Positions 19,166 through 28,764 of a stretch of 64,000 bases of DNA are shown piece after piece. The notes under the pieces are model-generated. The model was not told where the DNA came from, ran no database searches, and saw nothing but the letters and a program-made list of their open reading frames with translations. The stretch's first letter is position 1; each line of letters opens with the position of its first letter. Source of the stretch: Proteus vulgaris (GTDB lineage: Bacteria; Pseudomonadota; Gammaproteobacteria; Enterobacterales; Enterobacteriaceae); contig NZ_CP090064.1 in NCBI RefSeq assembly GCF_023100685.1, positions 310,001 to 374,000 on the forward strand, given 5' to 3'. A program made the translations under genes and the position numbers.

Positions 19166-19615
19166 TCAATAGGTTGGCGGCGTAGCCATTGTCAAAGTAA
19201 AGCCGACGCTACGATAAATTTTATATCGTTCACGCGCCAACTGTTTCAATTGTTCATCAATAGGTACAAAGTCTATCACTTCATGGAAAGCTGTGGCAAA
19301 GTCTACGAATTGCGATTGCAAATTAATCAAGAGATCACGAGGTGCATTACCACGTTTTCCAGGCCAACATAATTCAACAGGAGCGCCATAACGAGGGCCT
19401 TCACCTGCAAGATTATGAGGAACAAACTGATGAGGTTCTCTTGCCCATAATGCCTCATCAAGCAATTCAGCTTGAGCCTGAGACTCACAAACCAACAAAA
19501 TACGTTTGCCTAAGCGCCAATGTTCAGCGGTAAGTTGACAGGCAAGCCACTCGTGAGCCTGTAAATCATCGTGTATTGATGGGTGTTCCATTAAATAAAA
19601 CGTGGCGTTTTTCAT
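19166..19615 (-). CDS. holC: DNA polymerase III chi subunit HolC
   Basis: 149 aa, the E. coli length class. Conserved parts are '[20 protein letters not shown]', '[18 protein letters not shown]' and '[20 protein letters not shown]'. Chi with psi connects the clamp loader to single-stranded DNA-binding protein on the lagging strand. It sits between pepA and valS, the standard enterobacterial order. Confidence 0.95.
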   Translation of the reverse strand: MKNATFYLMEHPSIHDDLQAHEWLACQLTAEHWRLGKRILLVCESQAQAELLDEALWAREPHQFVPHNLAGEGPRYGAPVELCWPGKRGNAPRDLLINLQSQFVDFATAFHEVIDFVPIDEQLKQLARERYKIYRSVGFTLTMATPPTY

Positions 19616-19720
19616 GATATCCCGATAACAGAAGGGTATTGCGTTGCAATACCCTTCTTGGAGTCTGCTCTATTTACCATAATAATAGGGTAATACCTTA
19701 ACCCTGATAATTATGCGGTA

Positions 19721-21229
19721 TTACTCGTCGCTATTCAAACCCGCGCGATTAAGTAAGAACTGAGACAGTAAAGAAACAGGACGACCTGTTGCGCCTTTGG
19801 CTTTACCAGAACGCCATGCTGTACCTGCAATATCTAAGTGAGCCCAGTTATATTTCGTCGCAAAACGCGCTAAGAAACAACCGGCAGTAATTGCGCCACC
19901 TAAACGACCACCTGTATTCGCTAAGTCAGCAAAGTTAGATTCGATTTGTTCATAGAACTCATCGCCTAATGGTAAACGCCAAGCGCGATCACCCGCTTGC
20001 TCTGATGCATTCATTAACTCATGTGCTAACGGATTATGATTAGACATTAATCCGCTGTAGTGATGCCCTAAAGCCACCATACATGCACCTGTTAATGTTG
20101 CAATATCGACAACTAACTCAGGTTCAAAGCGCTCAACATAAGTTAACGTATCACATAGAACTAAGCGGCCTTCAGCATCAGTGTTTAATACTTCAACGGT
20201 TTGGCCGGACATAGTTGTTAAGATATCACCAGGGCGATAGGCTTTTCCACCCGGCATATTTTCACAACCCGCAAGTACACCAATAACGTTAATCGGTAAT
20301 TGTAGTTCTGCAACCACACGCATCACGCCATAGACTGTTGCAGCACCACACATGTCATATTTCATCTCATCCATGCCATCAGCAGGTTTGATAGAAATAC
20401 CACCCGAGTCAAATGTCAGCCCTTTACCGACTAATACGATTGGGCGAGCTTCAGGATCTTTACTGCCTTTGTACTCAATGATAGACATTAAAGATTCATT
20501 TTGAGAGCCCTGACCTACCGCAAGGTAAGCGTTCATGTTCAGCTCTTTCATTTGCTCTTCGCCAATAACTCGCGTAGAAACATTTGAAGAGGAGTCTGCC
20601 AATTGACGCGCTTGAGAAGCTAAATAAGCGGCATTACAGATGTTTGGTGGCATGTTTGCTAAATCTTTACATGCTTTAATACCTGATGCGATAGCTAAAC
20701 CATGAGCAATGGCACGTTCACCACTAGGTAGTTCACGACGAGTAGGAACATTAAAGACCATCTTACGTAATGGACGACGTAATTCTGTCTTATTGCTCTT
20801 TAGTTGATCAAAGGTATAGAGGCAATCTTTTGCAGTCTCAACCGCTTGACGTACTTTCCAGTAATTATTACGACCTTTAACATGCAACTCAGTGAGAAAG
20901 CAGACCGCTTCCATTGAGCCAGTTTCATTGAGCGTATTAATAGTTTTTTGAATGATTTGTTTATATTGACGTTCATCCAACTCACGCTCTTTACCACAAC
21001 CGATCAGTAAAACGCGCTCAGAGAGAACATTAGGTACATGATGTAACAGCAATGATTGTCCAACTTTGCCTTCCAGCTCACCTCGGCGTAATAAGGCGCT
21101 GATATAGCCATCACTGATTTTATCAAGTTGCTCCGCGATCGGAGATAAACGACGAGGCTCAAACACCCCCACGATAATACAAGCGCTGCGTTGTTTCTCT
21201 GGGCTGCCGCTTTTTACATTAAACTCCAT
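19721..21229 (-). CDS. pepA: Leucyl aminopeptidase A / XerCD cofactor PepA
   Basis: 502 aa. Metal and catalytic residues lie in '[23 protein letters not shown]' (split here as two motifs) and the family signature '[10 protein letters not shown]'. It removes N-terminal leucine and related residues. In E. coli it also binds DNA as an architectural factor in Xer recombination and represses carAB, which would tie it to the pyrimidine and arginine genes in this window (inference). It is divergent from lptF across a 286-bp promoter region. Confidence 0.97.
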   Translation of the reverse strand: MEFNVKSGSPEKQRSACIIVGVFEPRRLSPIAEQLDKISDGYISALLRRGELEGKVGQSLLLHHVPNVLSERVLLIGCGKERELDERQYKQIIQKTINTLNETGSMEAVCFLTELHVKGRNNYWKVRQAVETAKDCLYTFDQLKSNKTELRRPLRKMVFNVPTRRELPSGERAIAHGLAIASGIKACKDLANMPPNICNAAYLASQARQLADSSSNVSTRVIGEEQMKELNMNAYLAVGQGSQNESLMSIIEYKGSKDPEARPIVLVGKGLTFDSGGISIKPADGMDEMKYDMCGAATVYGVMRVVAELQLPINVIGVLAGCENMPGGKAYRPGDILTTMSGQTVEVLNTDAEGRLVLCDTLTYVERFEPELVVDIATLTGACMVALGHHYSGLMSNHNPLAHELMNASEQAGDRAWRLPLGDEFYEQIESNFADLANTGGRLGGAITAGCFLARFATKYNWAHLDIAGTAWRSGKAKGATGRPVSLLSQFLLNRAGLNSDE

Positions 21230-21515
21230 GCGTTCTCCTGAATATTAAAGACAAAAACGGAAAGTATCGTTTAGAATAGTGATCCGCATTAATCTACCCC
21301 ATAGAAAGTTTACTTTTTATGTTAAGCTAAATGCATTAATTGAACACAACTAATTTAGCTAACTTATAAGCTTGTTCTTATTGGGAACCTGTTTATAGCA
21401 TGTTTTGATATCATTTGGGCTGCAAGAATGTCTAACTGAGATGCACAAATGATAGATATACAACGAAGTTAGCGATTTTCCTGCAAAAAGACAAGTTTTC
21501 ACAGGCATAACTAGC

Positions 21516-22613
21516 GTGATTATAATTCGATATTTAGCTCGGGAAACCCTTAAAAGCCAGATAGCCATCTTGTTTATCCTGATGCTTATCTTCTTTAGCC
21601 AGAAACTGGTTGAAATTTTAGGGGCTGCTGTAGAAGGTAACATTCCTACAAACCTCGTGATTTCTCTGCTATGGCTGGGAATTCCAGAGATGGCACAGCT
21701 TATTCTTCCATTAAGCCTCTTTCTTGGGCTTCTGATGACTTACAGCAAACTTTATGTTGAAAGTGAGATAACCGTCATGAATGCGTGCGGGATAGGTAAA
21801 AAAGCATTAGTGCAAGCAGCACTATTGCTTTCATTGCTGACTAGCGCATTAGCCGCAGGGAATGTCATTTGGCTTATTCCATGGTCATCAGCGCATCAAG
21901 AGCAAGTGCTTGAAGATGCCAAGGCAAACCCAAGCTTGGCGGCCTTGATGGAAGGACAATTCAAAATGTCCAGTGACCGTAATATGGTACTTTATCTAGG
22001 TAGCGTAAAAGGTAACCAATTCCAAGATGTGTTCCTCGCACAGTTACGTCCAACGCAAGATCAGCGTCCGTCGGTTGTGGTGGCAGATAAAGGTTATACC
22101 AAGGAATTGCCTAACGGAAATCAGATTGTTGTACTCAGTGAGGGAACTCGCTATGAAGGTACGGCTGTATTGCGTGATTTTCGTATCACCGATTTTAATG
22201 ACTACCAAGCTGTTATCGGGCATCGCGAATCTACCATTAGCAGTAATCGTGTAGAACAAAAAACGATGACGGAACTTTGGCATTCTAATGAAACAGAATC
22301 TATCGCAGAATTCCATTGGCGATTAACTTTGATTTTCTCTGTTGTCATTATGGCTGTGATGGTGGTGCCTTTAAGTGAGGTGAACCCACGCCAAGGTCGC
22401 GTATTAAGTATGTTACCCGCAATGTTGCTTTATCTGGTCTTTTTCTTATTACAAAGCTCGCTACATTCTAATGGCGAAAAAGGAAAAGTTGACCCTCTCA
22501 TTGCGATGTGGAGTGTTAATGGCGTTTATCTTGGCTTAGCTATCTTATTGAATATTTGGGATACCTTGCCTATGCGTAAATTCCGAGCTCGCTTTAAGAA
22601 AGGAGTTGCCTGA
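21516..22613 (+). CDS. lptF: LPS export permease LptF
   Basis: 365 aa from a GTG start (21516); the resulting 'MIIIRYLARETLKSQIAILF' matches the E. coli LptF N-terminus residue for residue at most positions. It has six transmembrane helices, three on each side of a periplasmic beta-jellyroll domain. With LptG it forms the transmembrane part of the LptB2FG ABC transporter that extracts LPS from the inner membrane. Its TGA overlaps the lptG ATG by one base. Confidence 0.97.
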   Translation: MIIIRYLARETLKSQIAILFILMLIFFSQKLVEILGAAVEGNIPTNLVISLLWLGIPEMAQLILPLSLFLGLLMTYSKLYVESEITVMNACGIGKKALVQAALLLSLLTSALAAGNVIWLIPWSSAHQEQVLEDAKANPSLAALMEGQFKMSSDRNMVLYLGSVKGNQFQDVFLAQLRPTQDQRPSVVVADKGYTKELPNGNQIVVLSEGTRYEGTAVLRDFRITDFNDYQAVIGHRESTISSNRVEQKTMTELWHSNETESIAEFHWRLTLIFSVVIMAVMVVPLSEVNPRQGRVLSMLPAMLLYLVFFLLQSSLHSNGEKGKVDPLIAMWSVNGVYLGLAILLNIWDTLPMRKFRARFKKGVA

Positions 22614-23692
22614 TGTTTGGTGTATTAGATAGATATATCGGGCGTACTATTTTACAGTCGATTTTGATGACACTATTTTTGCTGGTTTCTCTATCTGGCA
22701 TTATCAAATTTGTCGATCAACTCCGTAAAGTAGGGCAAGGGGATTTCACCACACTTGATGCGGGTATTTATGCGATCTTAAATATCCTTAAAGATGTGCA
22801 GATCTTCTTCCCCATGGCTGCGTTACTCGGTGCATTATTAGGGTTAGGTGCATTGGCAACACGCAGTGAGCTGGTGGTGATGCAGGCATCTGGTTTTACA
22901 CGTTTGCAAATCGCAGGCTCTGTGATGAAAACCGCTATCCCATTAGTACTGTTGACAGTCCTGATTGGCGAATGGGGGGCACCACAAGGTGAACAATATG
23001 CACGTAACTATCGCGCTGAAAAAATCATGGGTAACTCTTTAGTTTCCACTAACCGTGGTATGTGGGCTAAAGATGGCAATCAATTTATTCATATCAACCG
23101 AATAAAGAGCCAAAATGAGATGCAAGGCATCACACTCTATGATTTTAATAATGATAGAAAACTAGAAACTGTGCGTTATGCATCAAGTGCAACCTATGAT
23201 GTCGATAAAAAAACGTGGATGTTAAAACAAGTCGAACAGTCAGATTTAACCGATCCACAAAAAATCACAGGTAAAAAACAGGTATCACTTGAATGGCCAA
23301 CCCGATTAACGCCAGAAAAATTGAGCGTTGTGGCCTTAGATCCTGATGCATTATCGATTAGTGGGCTCTATCAATATGTTAAATACCTCAAACAGAGTGG
23401 ACAAGAATCAGCAAACTATGAGCTGAATTTCTGGAAAAAAATCTTTGCGCCAGTCTCTGTTGCAGTAATGATGTTGATGGCATTGTCATTTATCTTTGGT
23501 CCATTGCGTACTGTGCCAATGGGATTAAGAGTTCTAACGGGTATCTCTTTTGGCTTCCTGTTTTATATCGTCAATGAAGTTTCAGGACGATTAAGTCTGG
23601 TTTATGGCATACCTGCTGTGATTGCAGCATTAGTGCCAGGAATATTATTCCTAACGTTAAGTCTATGGTTATTGATGAGGCGTAATCGTTAG
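22613..23692 (+). CDS. lptG: LPS export permease LptG
   Basis: 359 aa, close to the 360 of E. coli. It begins 'MFGVLDRYIGRTILQSI' and has six membrane helices around a periplasmic domain, the same layout as LptF. It is translationally coupled to lptF (ATGA-type overlap). It partners LptF and LptB in LPS transport. A strong terminator follows. Confidence 0.97.
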   Translation: MFGVLDRYIGRTILQSILMTLFLLVSLSGIIKFVDQLRKVGQGDFTTLDAGIYAILNILKDVQIFFPMAALLGALLGLGALATRSELVVMQASGFTRLQIAGSVMKTAIPLVLLTVLIGEWGAPQGEQYARNYRAEKIMGNSLVSTNRGMWAKDGNQFIHINRIKSQNEMQGITLYDFNNDRKLETVRYASSATYDVDKKTWMLKQVEQSDLTDPQKITGKKQVSLEWPTRLTPEKLSVVALDPDALSISGLYQYVKYLKQSGQESANYELNFWKKIFAPVSVAVMMLMALSFIFGPLRTVPMGLRVLTGISFGFLFYIVNEVSGRLSLVYGIPAVIAALVPGILFLTLSLWLLMRRNR

Positions 23693-23719
23693 GTAATATC
23701 CACTGTAGCCAGAAAAAAC

Positions 23720-23746
23720 AAAAAGCGCCTAACAAGGCGCTTTTTG
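23720..23746. terminator. Bidirectional terminator between lptG and the serine hydrolase gene
   Basis: AAAA-AGCGCCT (stem 23724-23730), loop AACA, AGGCGCT (23735-23741) then TTTT. It serves both convergent genes. Confidence 0.9.
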
Positions 23747-23765
23747 TTTCTATCGGGGGATGTGA

Positions 23766-24998
23766 TCACTGATAAAAATCTTTTGCTAGTGCGCGAACAA
23801 GAGCATTGGTGCCTTGGGTCACTTCACTAAACTTAGTGCCATTTGGTTTACGAGTGATCACAACAAATACACCAATATTTAATTCAGGTATTGTTGCCAT
23901 ATAGGTATTAAATCCACCGCCACCGCCAGTTTTTTGGTAGATAGCCGGAATTCCATTGGCTGGAGCCATATAAACCCAACCTAAACCGACACCATCGGCA
24001 CGACCTGCAACATCCATTCCCTCTATTGAAGAGAGCCGATTACGAGGAAAATAGACAGACTGCTCTTTACTTGCCGTTGCTTTTCGCATGGCATTATGAG
24101 AGGTCAAAAAGCCTTGCATCCAACGTTGCATATCTGCAGGTGTTGAGTACACACCACCACTTCCTGCCGCTGCTATTGTGTCAGAACATGGACTTGGTTT
24201 ATATCCGACTAATAATCGTTGGCATTGTGCAGGTGTTGGCGTCAATGTGGTATTGGTCATTCCTGCTGGTTGAGTAACATATTGTTTTAGGAGTTGCGGA
24301 TAACTTTTACCGGATGCTTTCACTAAGGCATCTGCTAATAAGTCATACGCTAAATTTGAATACGCAGCTTGATTACCCGCAGGTGATGTTAATGTTGCTT
24401 TTTTTAACCAGTTCCAACGGTCGCCATGAGTTGGCCAAATAAAAACAGGTCTTCCCCATTTTCCACCAGGTTGTTCTCGTGGAAAACCACTGGTATGACT
24501 GGCTAAATGATAAAGGCGGATAGGTGATTGAGCACTCACTAATGGGATATCAACACCATAGTAATTGTATTTCTGTAATGGATCAGTAACTAATAATTTC
24601 CCATCATCTTGTAGTTTAAGCATGACTTCACTGGTCATTAACTTTGTAATTGAAGCAATACGAATAAGCGAATTCATTGATGGTGCATTGCGACTTTCAG
24701 GCGTTGTTGTCCCAAAAGCATGATTCAAGGTTTGAGAATTATTGATCATGACAATAACCATGCCTTGAGGGTTACTCTTTTGATAGATCTGAGAAGCATA
24801 TTTATCAAACAACACCCGCGCATTACTCACATTAGGGCTTAATGCTGTAGGCCATTGTGTAAGTTCAGGTACATTATTATTCTGCTGATTTAACATAGAA
24901 GGTTGCGTTGCTGGTGGTAGTGATGAATTCTGGCTACAGGCATTCAATGTCAGCAAAGCGACTGGGATCATAAGATATTTTAGAAAATGTTTTTTCAT
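23766..24998 (-). CDS. Lipoprotein serine hydrolase of the class C beta-lactamase fold
   Basis: 410 aa from the ATG at 24998. A lipoprotein signal ends 'VALLTLNACS'. Penicillin-binding-fold motifs are in order: SxxK as 'IASITKLM', YxN as 'AAYSNLAYDLL', and K-T-G as 'IYQKTGGGGG'. Such proteins include AmpC, AmpH and EstB-type esterases or DD-peptidases. The lipid anchor and the long Pro/Asn/Gln linker after Cys argue for an envelope-tethered peptidase or esterase rather than a classical AmpC. Substrate unknown. Confidence 0.85.
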   Translation of the reverse strand: MKKHFLKYLMIPVALLTLNACSQNSSLPPATQPSMLNQQNNNVPELTQWPTALSPNVSNARVLFDKYASQIYQKSNPQGMVIVMINNSQTLNHAFGTTTPESRNAPSMNSLIRIASITKLMTSEVMLKLQDDGKLLVTDPLQKYNYYGVDIPLVSAQSPIRLYHLASHTSGFPREQPGGKWGRPVFIWPTHGDRWNWLKKATLTSPAGNQAAYSNLAYDLLADALVKASGKSYPQLLKQYVTQPAGMTNTTLTPTPAQCQRLLVGYKPSPCSDTIAAAGSGGVYSTPADMQRWMQGFLTSHNAMRKATASKEQSVYFPRNRLSSIEGMDVAGRADGVGLGWVYMAPANGIPAIYQKTGGGGGFNTYMATIPELNIGVFVVITRKPNGTKFSEVTQGTNALVRALAKDFYQ

Positions 24999-25085
24999 TT
25001 TTACTTTCAACAGAAGTCAGTGAGGTGAAAGGAGTGCGATCAACATAAGTGGCTTATGTTTTAAATTGGTGCCTTTCTTATCGCG

Positions 25086-25169
25086 CTATTTTTTCTTTAT
25101 CATTTTTAATACGGCACCCAAGATAATACCAACAAATATACCCGTTATAATCCAGCCAACAATGCCCAT
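25086..25169 (-). CDS. Possible 27-aa single-helix membrane peptide
   Basis: From the ATG at 25169, with GGCGG 5 nt upstream, the frame encodes 27 residues: 'MGIVGWIITGIFVGIILGAV' followed by a basic tail LKMIKKK and a stop. The N-terminal part is one continuous hydrophobic helix with glycine spacing reminiscent of the YeaQ/YmgE-type small membrane proteins, but it is far shorter. It is shorter than most gene finders' limit. It may be a real small protein; nothing else supports it. Confidence 0.45.
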   Translation of the reverse strand: MGIVGWIITGIFVGIILGAVLKMIKKK

Positions 25170-25796
25170 AACACCGCCTTCTAATCCGATTTAAACCAAA
25201 TTTTGATTATATTATCAGAAATAAGAATGTCTATCAGTGCAAGTGCCAGTTATCAGAAAGTTGGCATTAAATGTGTCAAATTGTCTCTGATATAAAGATA
25301 GTGAAGAAAAACTGCATCATAAAAAGATAATTCCCTGCTATTTCTCATCTAAAAATGAGATAAGTATTACCGTTAAGTTACAATCTCCTTCGTTTATCGT
25401 ACATTTTTACTCTATTATTAGTTTTTCTTTATTATTAAGTTAAAATATGTATATCAAGAAAATGTTAATGAATGGTGTTATATTTTTCATTGGTTAATTT
25501 TATTGGTATTTTAACTCGACATGTATCATTTTTAGATGGTATTAATAGTGTTTTATAAAGACAATATAAGAGTGTGTCATATTTTGTAATAATTTAGTGA
25601 TTGTGGGAACATAAAATTAAACTTATTATAGTTTCATCAAGTCGAGAGACTGAGAATATAAGCGTTACAGAGCAAAGATAACACAGCAATAATAGAGCGA
25701 AGTAATAAGAAGGCATATTATAAAATAGCCTCTTAAATAATAAATAAGTTATATATTAGTAGTAATTTTTCAACACCATTATATTAAATAGTAATA

Positions 25797-26241
25797 CCTT
25801 TGTTTTAAAAGTAAGTTTGTTAATTTAGTTGTAAATACCTTGATGTTAGATAGCTGTACCTTCGTTATAGTAGTAAAGAAGTACCTTTATATTAGATAGT
25901 AGAACTTTCGTTATAGTAGTTATGTATGCCTTTGTTTTAAAAGTAAGTTTGTTAATTTAGTTGTAAATACCTTGATGTTAGATAGCTGTACCTTCGTTAT
26001 AGTAGTAAAGAAGTACCTTTATATTAGATAGTAGAACTTTCGTTATAGTAGTTATGTATGCCTTTGTTTTAAAAGTAAGTTTGTTAATTTAGTTGTAAAT
26101 ACCTTGATGTTAGATAGCTGTACCTTCGTTATAGTAGTAAAGAAGTACCTTTATATTAGATAGTAGAACTTTCGTTATAGTAGTTATGTATACCTTTGTT
26201 TTAAAAGTAAGTTTTTTAATTTAATAATAAGTACCTTTATA
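25797..26241. repeat. 132-bp tandem repeat, three full copies plus a partial fourth
   Basis: Copies begin at 25797, 25929 and 26061 and are almost identical. The fourth begins at 26193 and diverges after about 50 bp. Inside each unit are sub-repeats spaced 21-25 bp (blocks such as 'ACCTTCGTTATAGTAGT' and 'TACCTTTATATTAGATAG'), suggesting an older ~22-bp repeat amplified into a higher-order 6x22 unit. No open frame runs through it. It lies between the beta-lactamase-fold gene and leuX. Confidence 0.9.
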
Positions 26242-26393
26242 TCAATAAAATGTAGTACCGATAAAGAAGTTTATTTATCATATTAAAATATAACTACCTT
26301 CTTCCTCACACCAGGGAAGAAAAGGGCAATGACGCTATAAAAATAACTTATAGTCATTAAAATAAAATTAAGCCCTCTATTAGCAGTACTGTT

Positions 26394-26430
26394 GGATCAA
26401 AACACTAACCCAAGTTTTGATCCTTTTTTT
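26394..26430 (+). terminator. Strong terminator without an assigned upstream gene
   Basis: GGATCAAAAC (26394-26403) pairs with GTTTTGATCC (26414-26423), followed by seven T. The preceding 100 bp contain no protein frame, so this may end a small RNA starting in or after the 132-bp repeat block. That transcript is inferred only. Confidence 0.7.
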
Positions 26431-26825
26431 ATTTATCGCTATATAAATTATAATATATCGATTGTGTAAGATAATAATGATTCAAAAATTATTTTAATGG
26501 AAAAAAGATATTACTATAGAGAGTAAATATATTTACTATTAATTAATTTCTTAAATAAATGAGAATAAAATAAAAGATGAAATATATAAAAAGAATAGAA
26601 ATAAATAGAAACTAGGTAAAATTGCCTCAAGAATTTTGATGATTGATATAATGCGGCTTAAACCTATACAACAGTGGTTTTTGAACAACATAACAATTGT
26701 ACTTTAATGGTAATGCAACAACATAAATGCACTTTTTTTCGCCAATCAAGCTGAAAACTAACAATAATTGTTGCGAGGGTTCACCATGCAAGTATAATGA
26801 GCGGGTTTTCCAGACACACTTCAGT

Positions 26826-26910
26826 GCCGGAGTGGCGAAATTGGTAGACGCAGTTGATTCAAAATCAACCGCCTTCGGGTGTGCCGGTTCGAGTCCGGCC
26901 TTCGGCACCA
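26826..26910 (+). tRNA. leuX: tRNA-Leu, anticodon CAA
   Basis: 85 nt with the acceptor stem GCCGGAG/CTTCGGC (one G-T pair), CCA encoded, a long variable arm as in class II tRNAs, the T-arm GCCGGTTCGAGTCCGGC, and the anticodon loop TTCAAAA in the stem GTTGA/TCAAC, giving CAA. In E. coli the same gene (leuX) lies near lptG and is an integration site for islands. Its 3' end is the crossover site of the elements that follow. Confidence 0.97.
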
Positions 26911-26931
26911 TAAGAACATCAATGGACGTCA
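26890..26931 (+). repeat. Left attachment site of the leuX island (direct repeat of 48260-48300)
   Basis: The tRNA 3' end from CGAGTCCGGCC and the following bases (to TGGACGTCA) recur at 48,260-48,300 with one base missing in the distal copy (TTCGGCACCA versus TTCGCACCA). This is the pattern left by P4-type integrases at tRNA genes: the proximal copy rebuilds a functional tRNA and the distal copy marks the right end. Confidence 0.9.
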
Positions 26932-26946
26932 ACAGACGTCTTTTTT
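26925..26946 (+). terminator. leuX terminator
   Basis: GACGTC (26925-26930) pairs with GACGTC (26935-26940) around AACA, followed by six T. It is duplicated together with the tRNA end at 48,294 onward, where the T-run is interrupted (TTGTTTG). Confidence 0.7.
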
Positions 26947-27033
26947 GTATCTAAAATCCCAGTTCTACAAGGCTTTCCTCGCGTTTTAACTCTACCAACG
27001 TATACTCAACTCAACCGACATCAAGTTAATGAT

Positions 27034-27082
27034 GTGGGTACATTTGCGGGTATATACCGATTCGATAAAGTTTTGTACCCGC
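27034..27082. promoter_or_regulatory. Integrase arm-type repeats, left set (GYGGGTA)
   Basis: GTGGGTA (27034-27040) and GCGGGTA (27046-27052) are 12 bp apart, and an inverted copy TACCCGC lies at 27076-27082, 25 bp before the integrase start. A matching pair is found near the right end at 48,185-48,203. In the circular form the two sets would flank the attP core, as arm-type sites do. Confidence 0.7.
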
Positions 27083-27106
27083 AATTCGGCTGCGAGGATA
27101 GTTCAA

Positions 27107-28378
27107 ATGGCACTTTCCGATACTAAGATCCGTTCTGCAAAACCTGAAGATAAAGCATATAAGCTGACAGATGGTAAAGGATTATTTCTTCTGGTTCACC
27201 CCAATGGTTCTAAATATTGGCGCTTTCGTTATCGCTTTGGCGGTAAAGAAAAGATGCTAGCATTTGGCGTATACCCTGATGTCTCCCTAGCGAATGCCCG
27301 TGAAAAACGAGATGAGGCAAGAAAACTTGTCGCTAACGGAGTAGATCCTAGTGAAAAACGCAAAGAAGTAAAAGAAGAGCAACAAAAGGAATTTAATACC
27401 TTCGAGAAGGTTGCACGTGATTGGCACGCAACGAATAAGAAGTGGTCTGAAGGGCATAGCCATCGAGTCCTCAAAAACCTTGAAGACAATATCTTTGCCG
27501 CTATTGGTAAACGTAATATCGCTGAACTAAAAACTCGTGATCTACTCGAACCCATTAAAGCCGTAGAGATGTCTGGACGTCTTGAAGTGGCGGCACGCTT
27601 ACAACAGCGTGTGACCGCCATTATGCGCTATGCAGTACAAAGTGGTTTAATTGACTATAACCCAGCGCAAGATATGGCGGGTGCCGTTGCTACTGGTAAA
27701 CGAGTCCATAGAGCCGCTTTAGAACTCAAACGCCTACCTGATTTCTTACAACGCATTGATGATTATAAGGGAAGACCTTTAACTAAACTTGCAGTCAAAC
27801 TTACCTTGTTAGTCTTCATTCGTTCCAGTGAACTGCGTTTCGCTCGTTGGGATGAAATTGATTTTGAAAATGCCATGTGGACGATCCCCGCAGAACGCGA
27901 AGCGATAGAAGGGGTTAAACATTCCCATCGTGGATCAAAAATGCGTACTACTCATTTAGTGCCTTTAAGCCGACAAGCCATTGATATTTTAAAACAGATC
28001 TATCAATTCAGCGGTAACCACGAACTGATCTTTATCGGCGATCATAATCCTAGAAAGCCAATGAGTGAAAATACAGTGAATAATGCATTACGTGTGATGG
28101 GCTATGATACTAAGATGGAAGTCTGTGGACATGGTTTTAGAACGATGGCGTGTAGTTCGTTGATTGAGTCAGGGCTATGGTCGAAGGATGCGGTAGAAAG
28201 GCAAATGAGCCACCAAGAGCGTAACTCAGTGAGGGCGGCTTATATTCATAAGGCGGAGCATATTGAGGAAAGGCGATTGATGGTGCAATGGTGGGCGGAT
28301 TATTTGGATGTGAATAGGGAAGGGGAAATTTCGCCGTTTAGTTTTGCTAAGTCGGGTAATCCATTAAAGGCAATTTAA
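27107..28378 (+). CDS. P4-type tyrosine recombinase (island integrase), intact
   Basis: 423 aa from the ATG at 27107 with GAGGA upstream; the longer frame to 27029 crosses the arm sites and is rejected. An N-terminal DUF4102 arm-binding domain ('YKLTDGKGLFLLVHPNGSKY'), a core-binding domain (about 95-195), then the catalytic domain with Arg244 ('SSELRFARW'), His342-x-x-Arg345 ('GHGFRTM'), His369 ('RQMSHQERN') and the nucleophile Tyr379 ('AAYIHKAEH'). It should integrate and excise the island at the leuX 3' end. All catalytic residues are present, so the enzyme may be active. Confidence 0.96.
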   Translation: MALSDTKIRSAKPEDKAYKLTDGKGLFLLVHPNGSKYWRFRYRFGGKEKMLAFGVYPDVSLANAREKRDEARKLVANGVDPSEKRKEVKEEQQKEFNTFEKVARDWHATNKKWSEGHSHRVLKNLEDNIFAAIGKRNIAELKTRDLLEPIKAVEMSGRLEVAARLQQRVTAIMRYAVQSGLIDYNPAQDMAGAVATGKRVHRAALELKRLPDFLQRIDDYKGRPLTKLAVKLTLLVFIRSSELRFARWDEIDFENAMWTIPAEREAIEGVKHSHRGSKMRTTHLVPLSRQAIDILKQIYQFSGNHELIFIGDHNPRKPMSENTVNNALRVMGYDTKMEVCGHGFRTMACSSLIESGLWSKDAVERQMSHQERNSVRAAYIHKAEHIEERRLMVQWWADYLDVNREGEISPFSFAKSGNPLKAI

Positions 28379-28498
28379 ATTAGATCATTGAATTGTCGGG
28401 TATAAAGGGAGGCTGACAGGGGATGTATTCCTCTATACGATGAGCACAATTTTGCATGAAAAAAGATATAACTCTACATGGACTGAACTGGATATATC

Positions 28499-28615
28499 GA
28501 TAAGTATGCGATCCGTGGCACGTATAATCATGCTCAGTATATGGATGGGCGCAGGGAGATGATGCAGTGGTATGCGGACTATATGGATGAGTTGGAAAGG
28601 GGATCGGTATCCTAA
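28499..28615 (+). pseudogene. C-terminal fragment of a second, different integrase
   Basis: In frame to a TAA at 28613-28615 the sequence reads 'DKYAIRGTYNHAQYMDGRRE' then 'MMQWYADYMDELERGS', the typical end of P4-family integrases including the nucleophile tyrosine (TYNHA context). It does not match the C-terminus of the adjacent intact integrase, so it is the tail of another element's integrase, evidence of earlier traffic at this site. Confidence 0.75.
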
Positions 28616-28764
28616 ACTCAGTTGTTTAGATAGCTGGATAAAGTTGTCATCATAATGGGGGATTTATATAACTGATTGTGTTTTAACTTAAACTTTATGA
28701 TTTTGAAAACTGATATCTATAGGTTAGACTCATTAATATTATTAACTTTTGAGGTGATTATATT

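Noticed and set aside
23766..24998. AmpC beta-lactamase and antibiotic resistance
   Set aside because: The protein is a lipoprotein with a long linker and the third motif differs in context; the fold is shared by many esterases and peptidases.
25797..26241. Repeat array as a CRISPR
   Set aside because: The repeated unit is 132 bp with no variable spacers; sub-repeats are degenerate rather than identical, and no cas genes are in the window.
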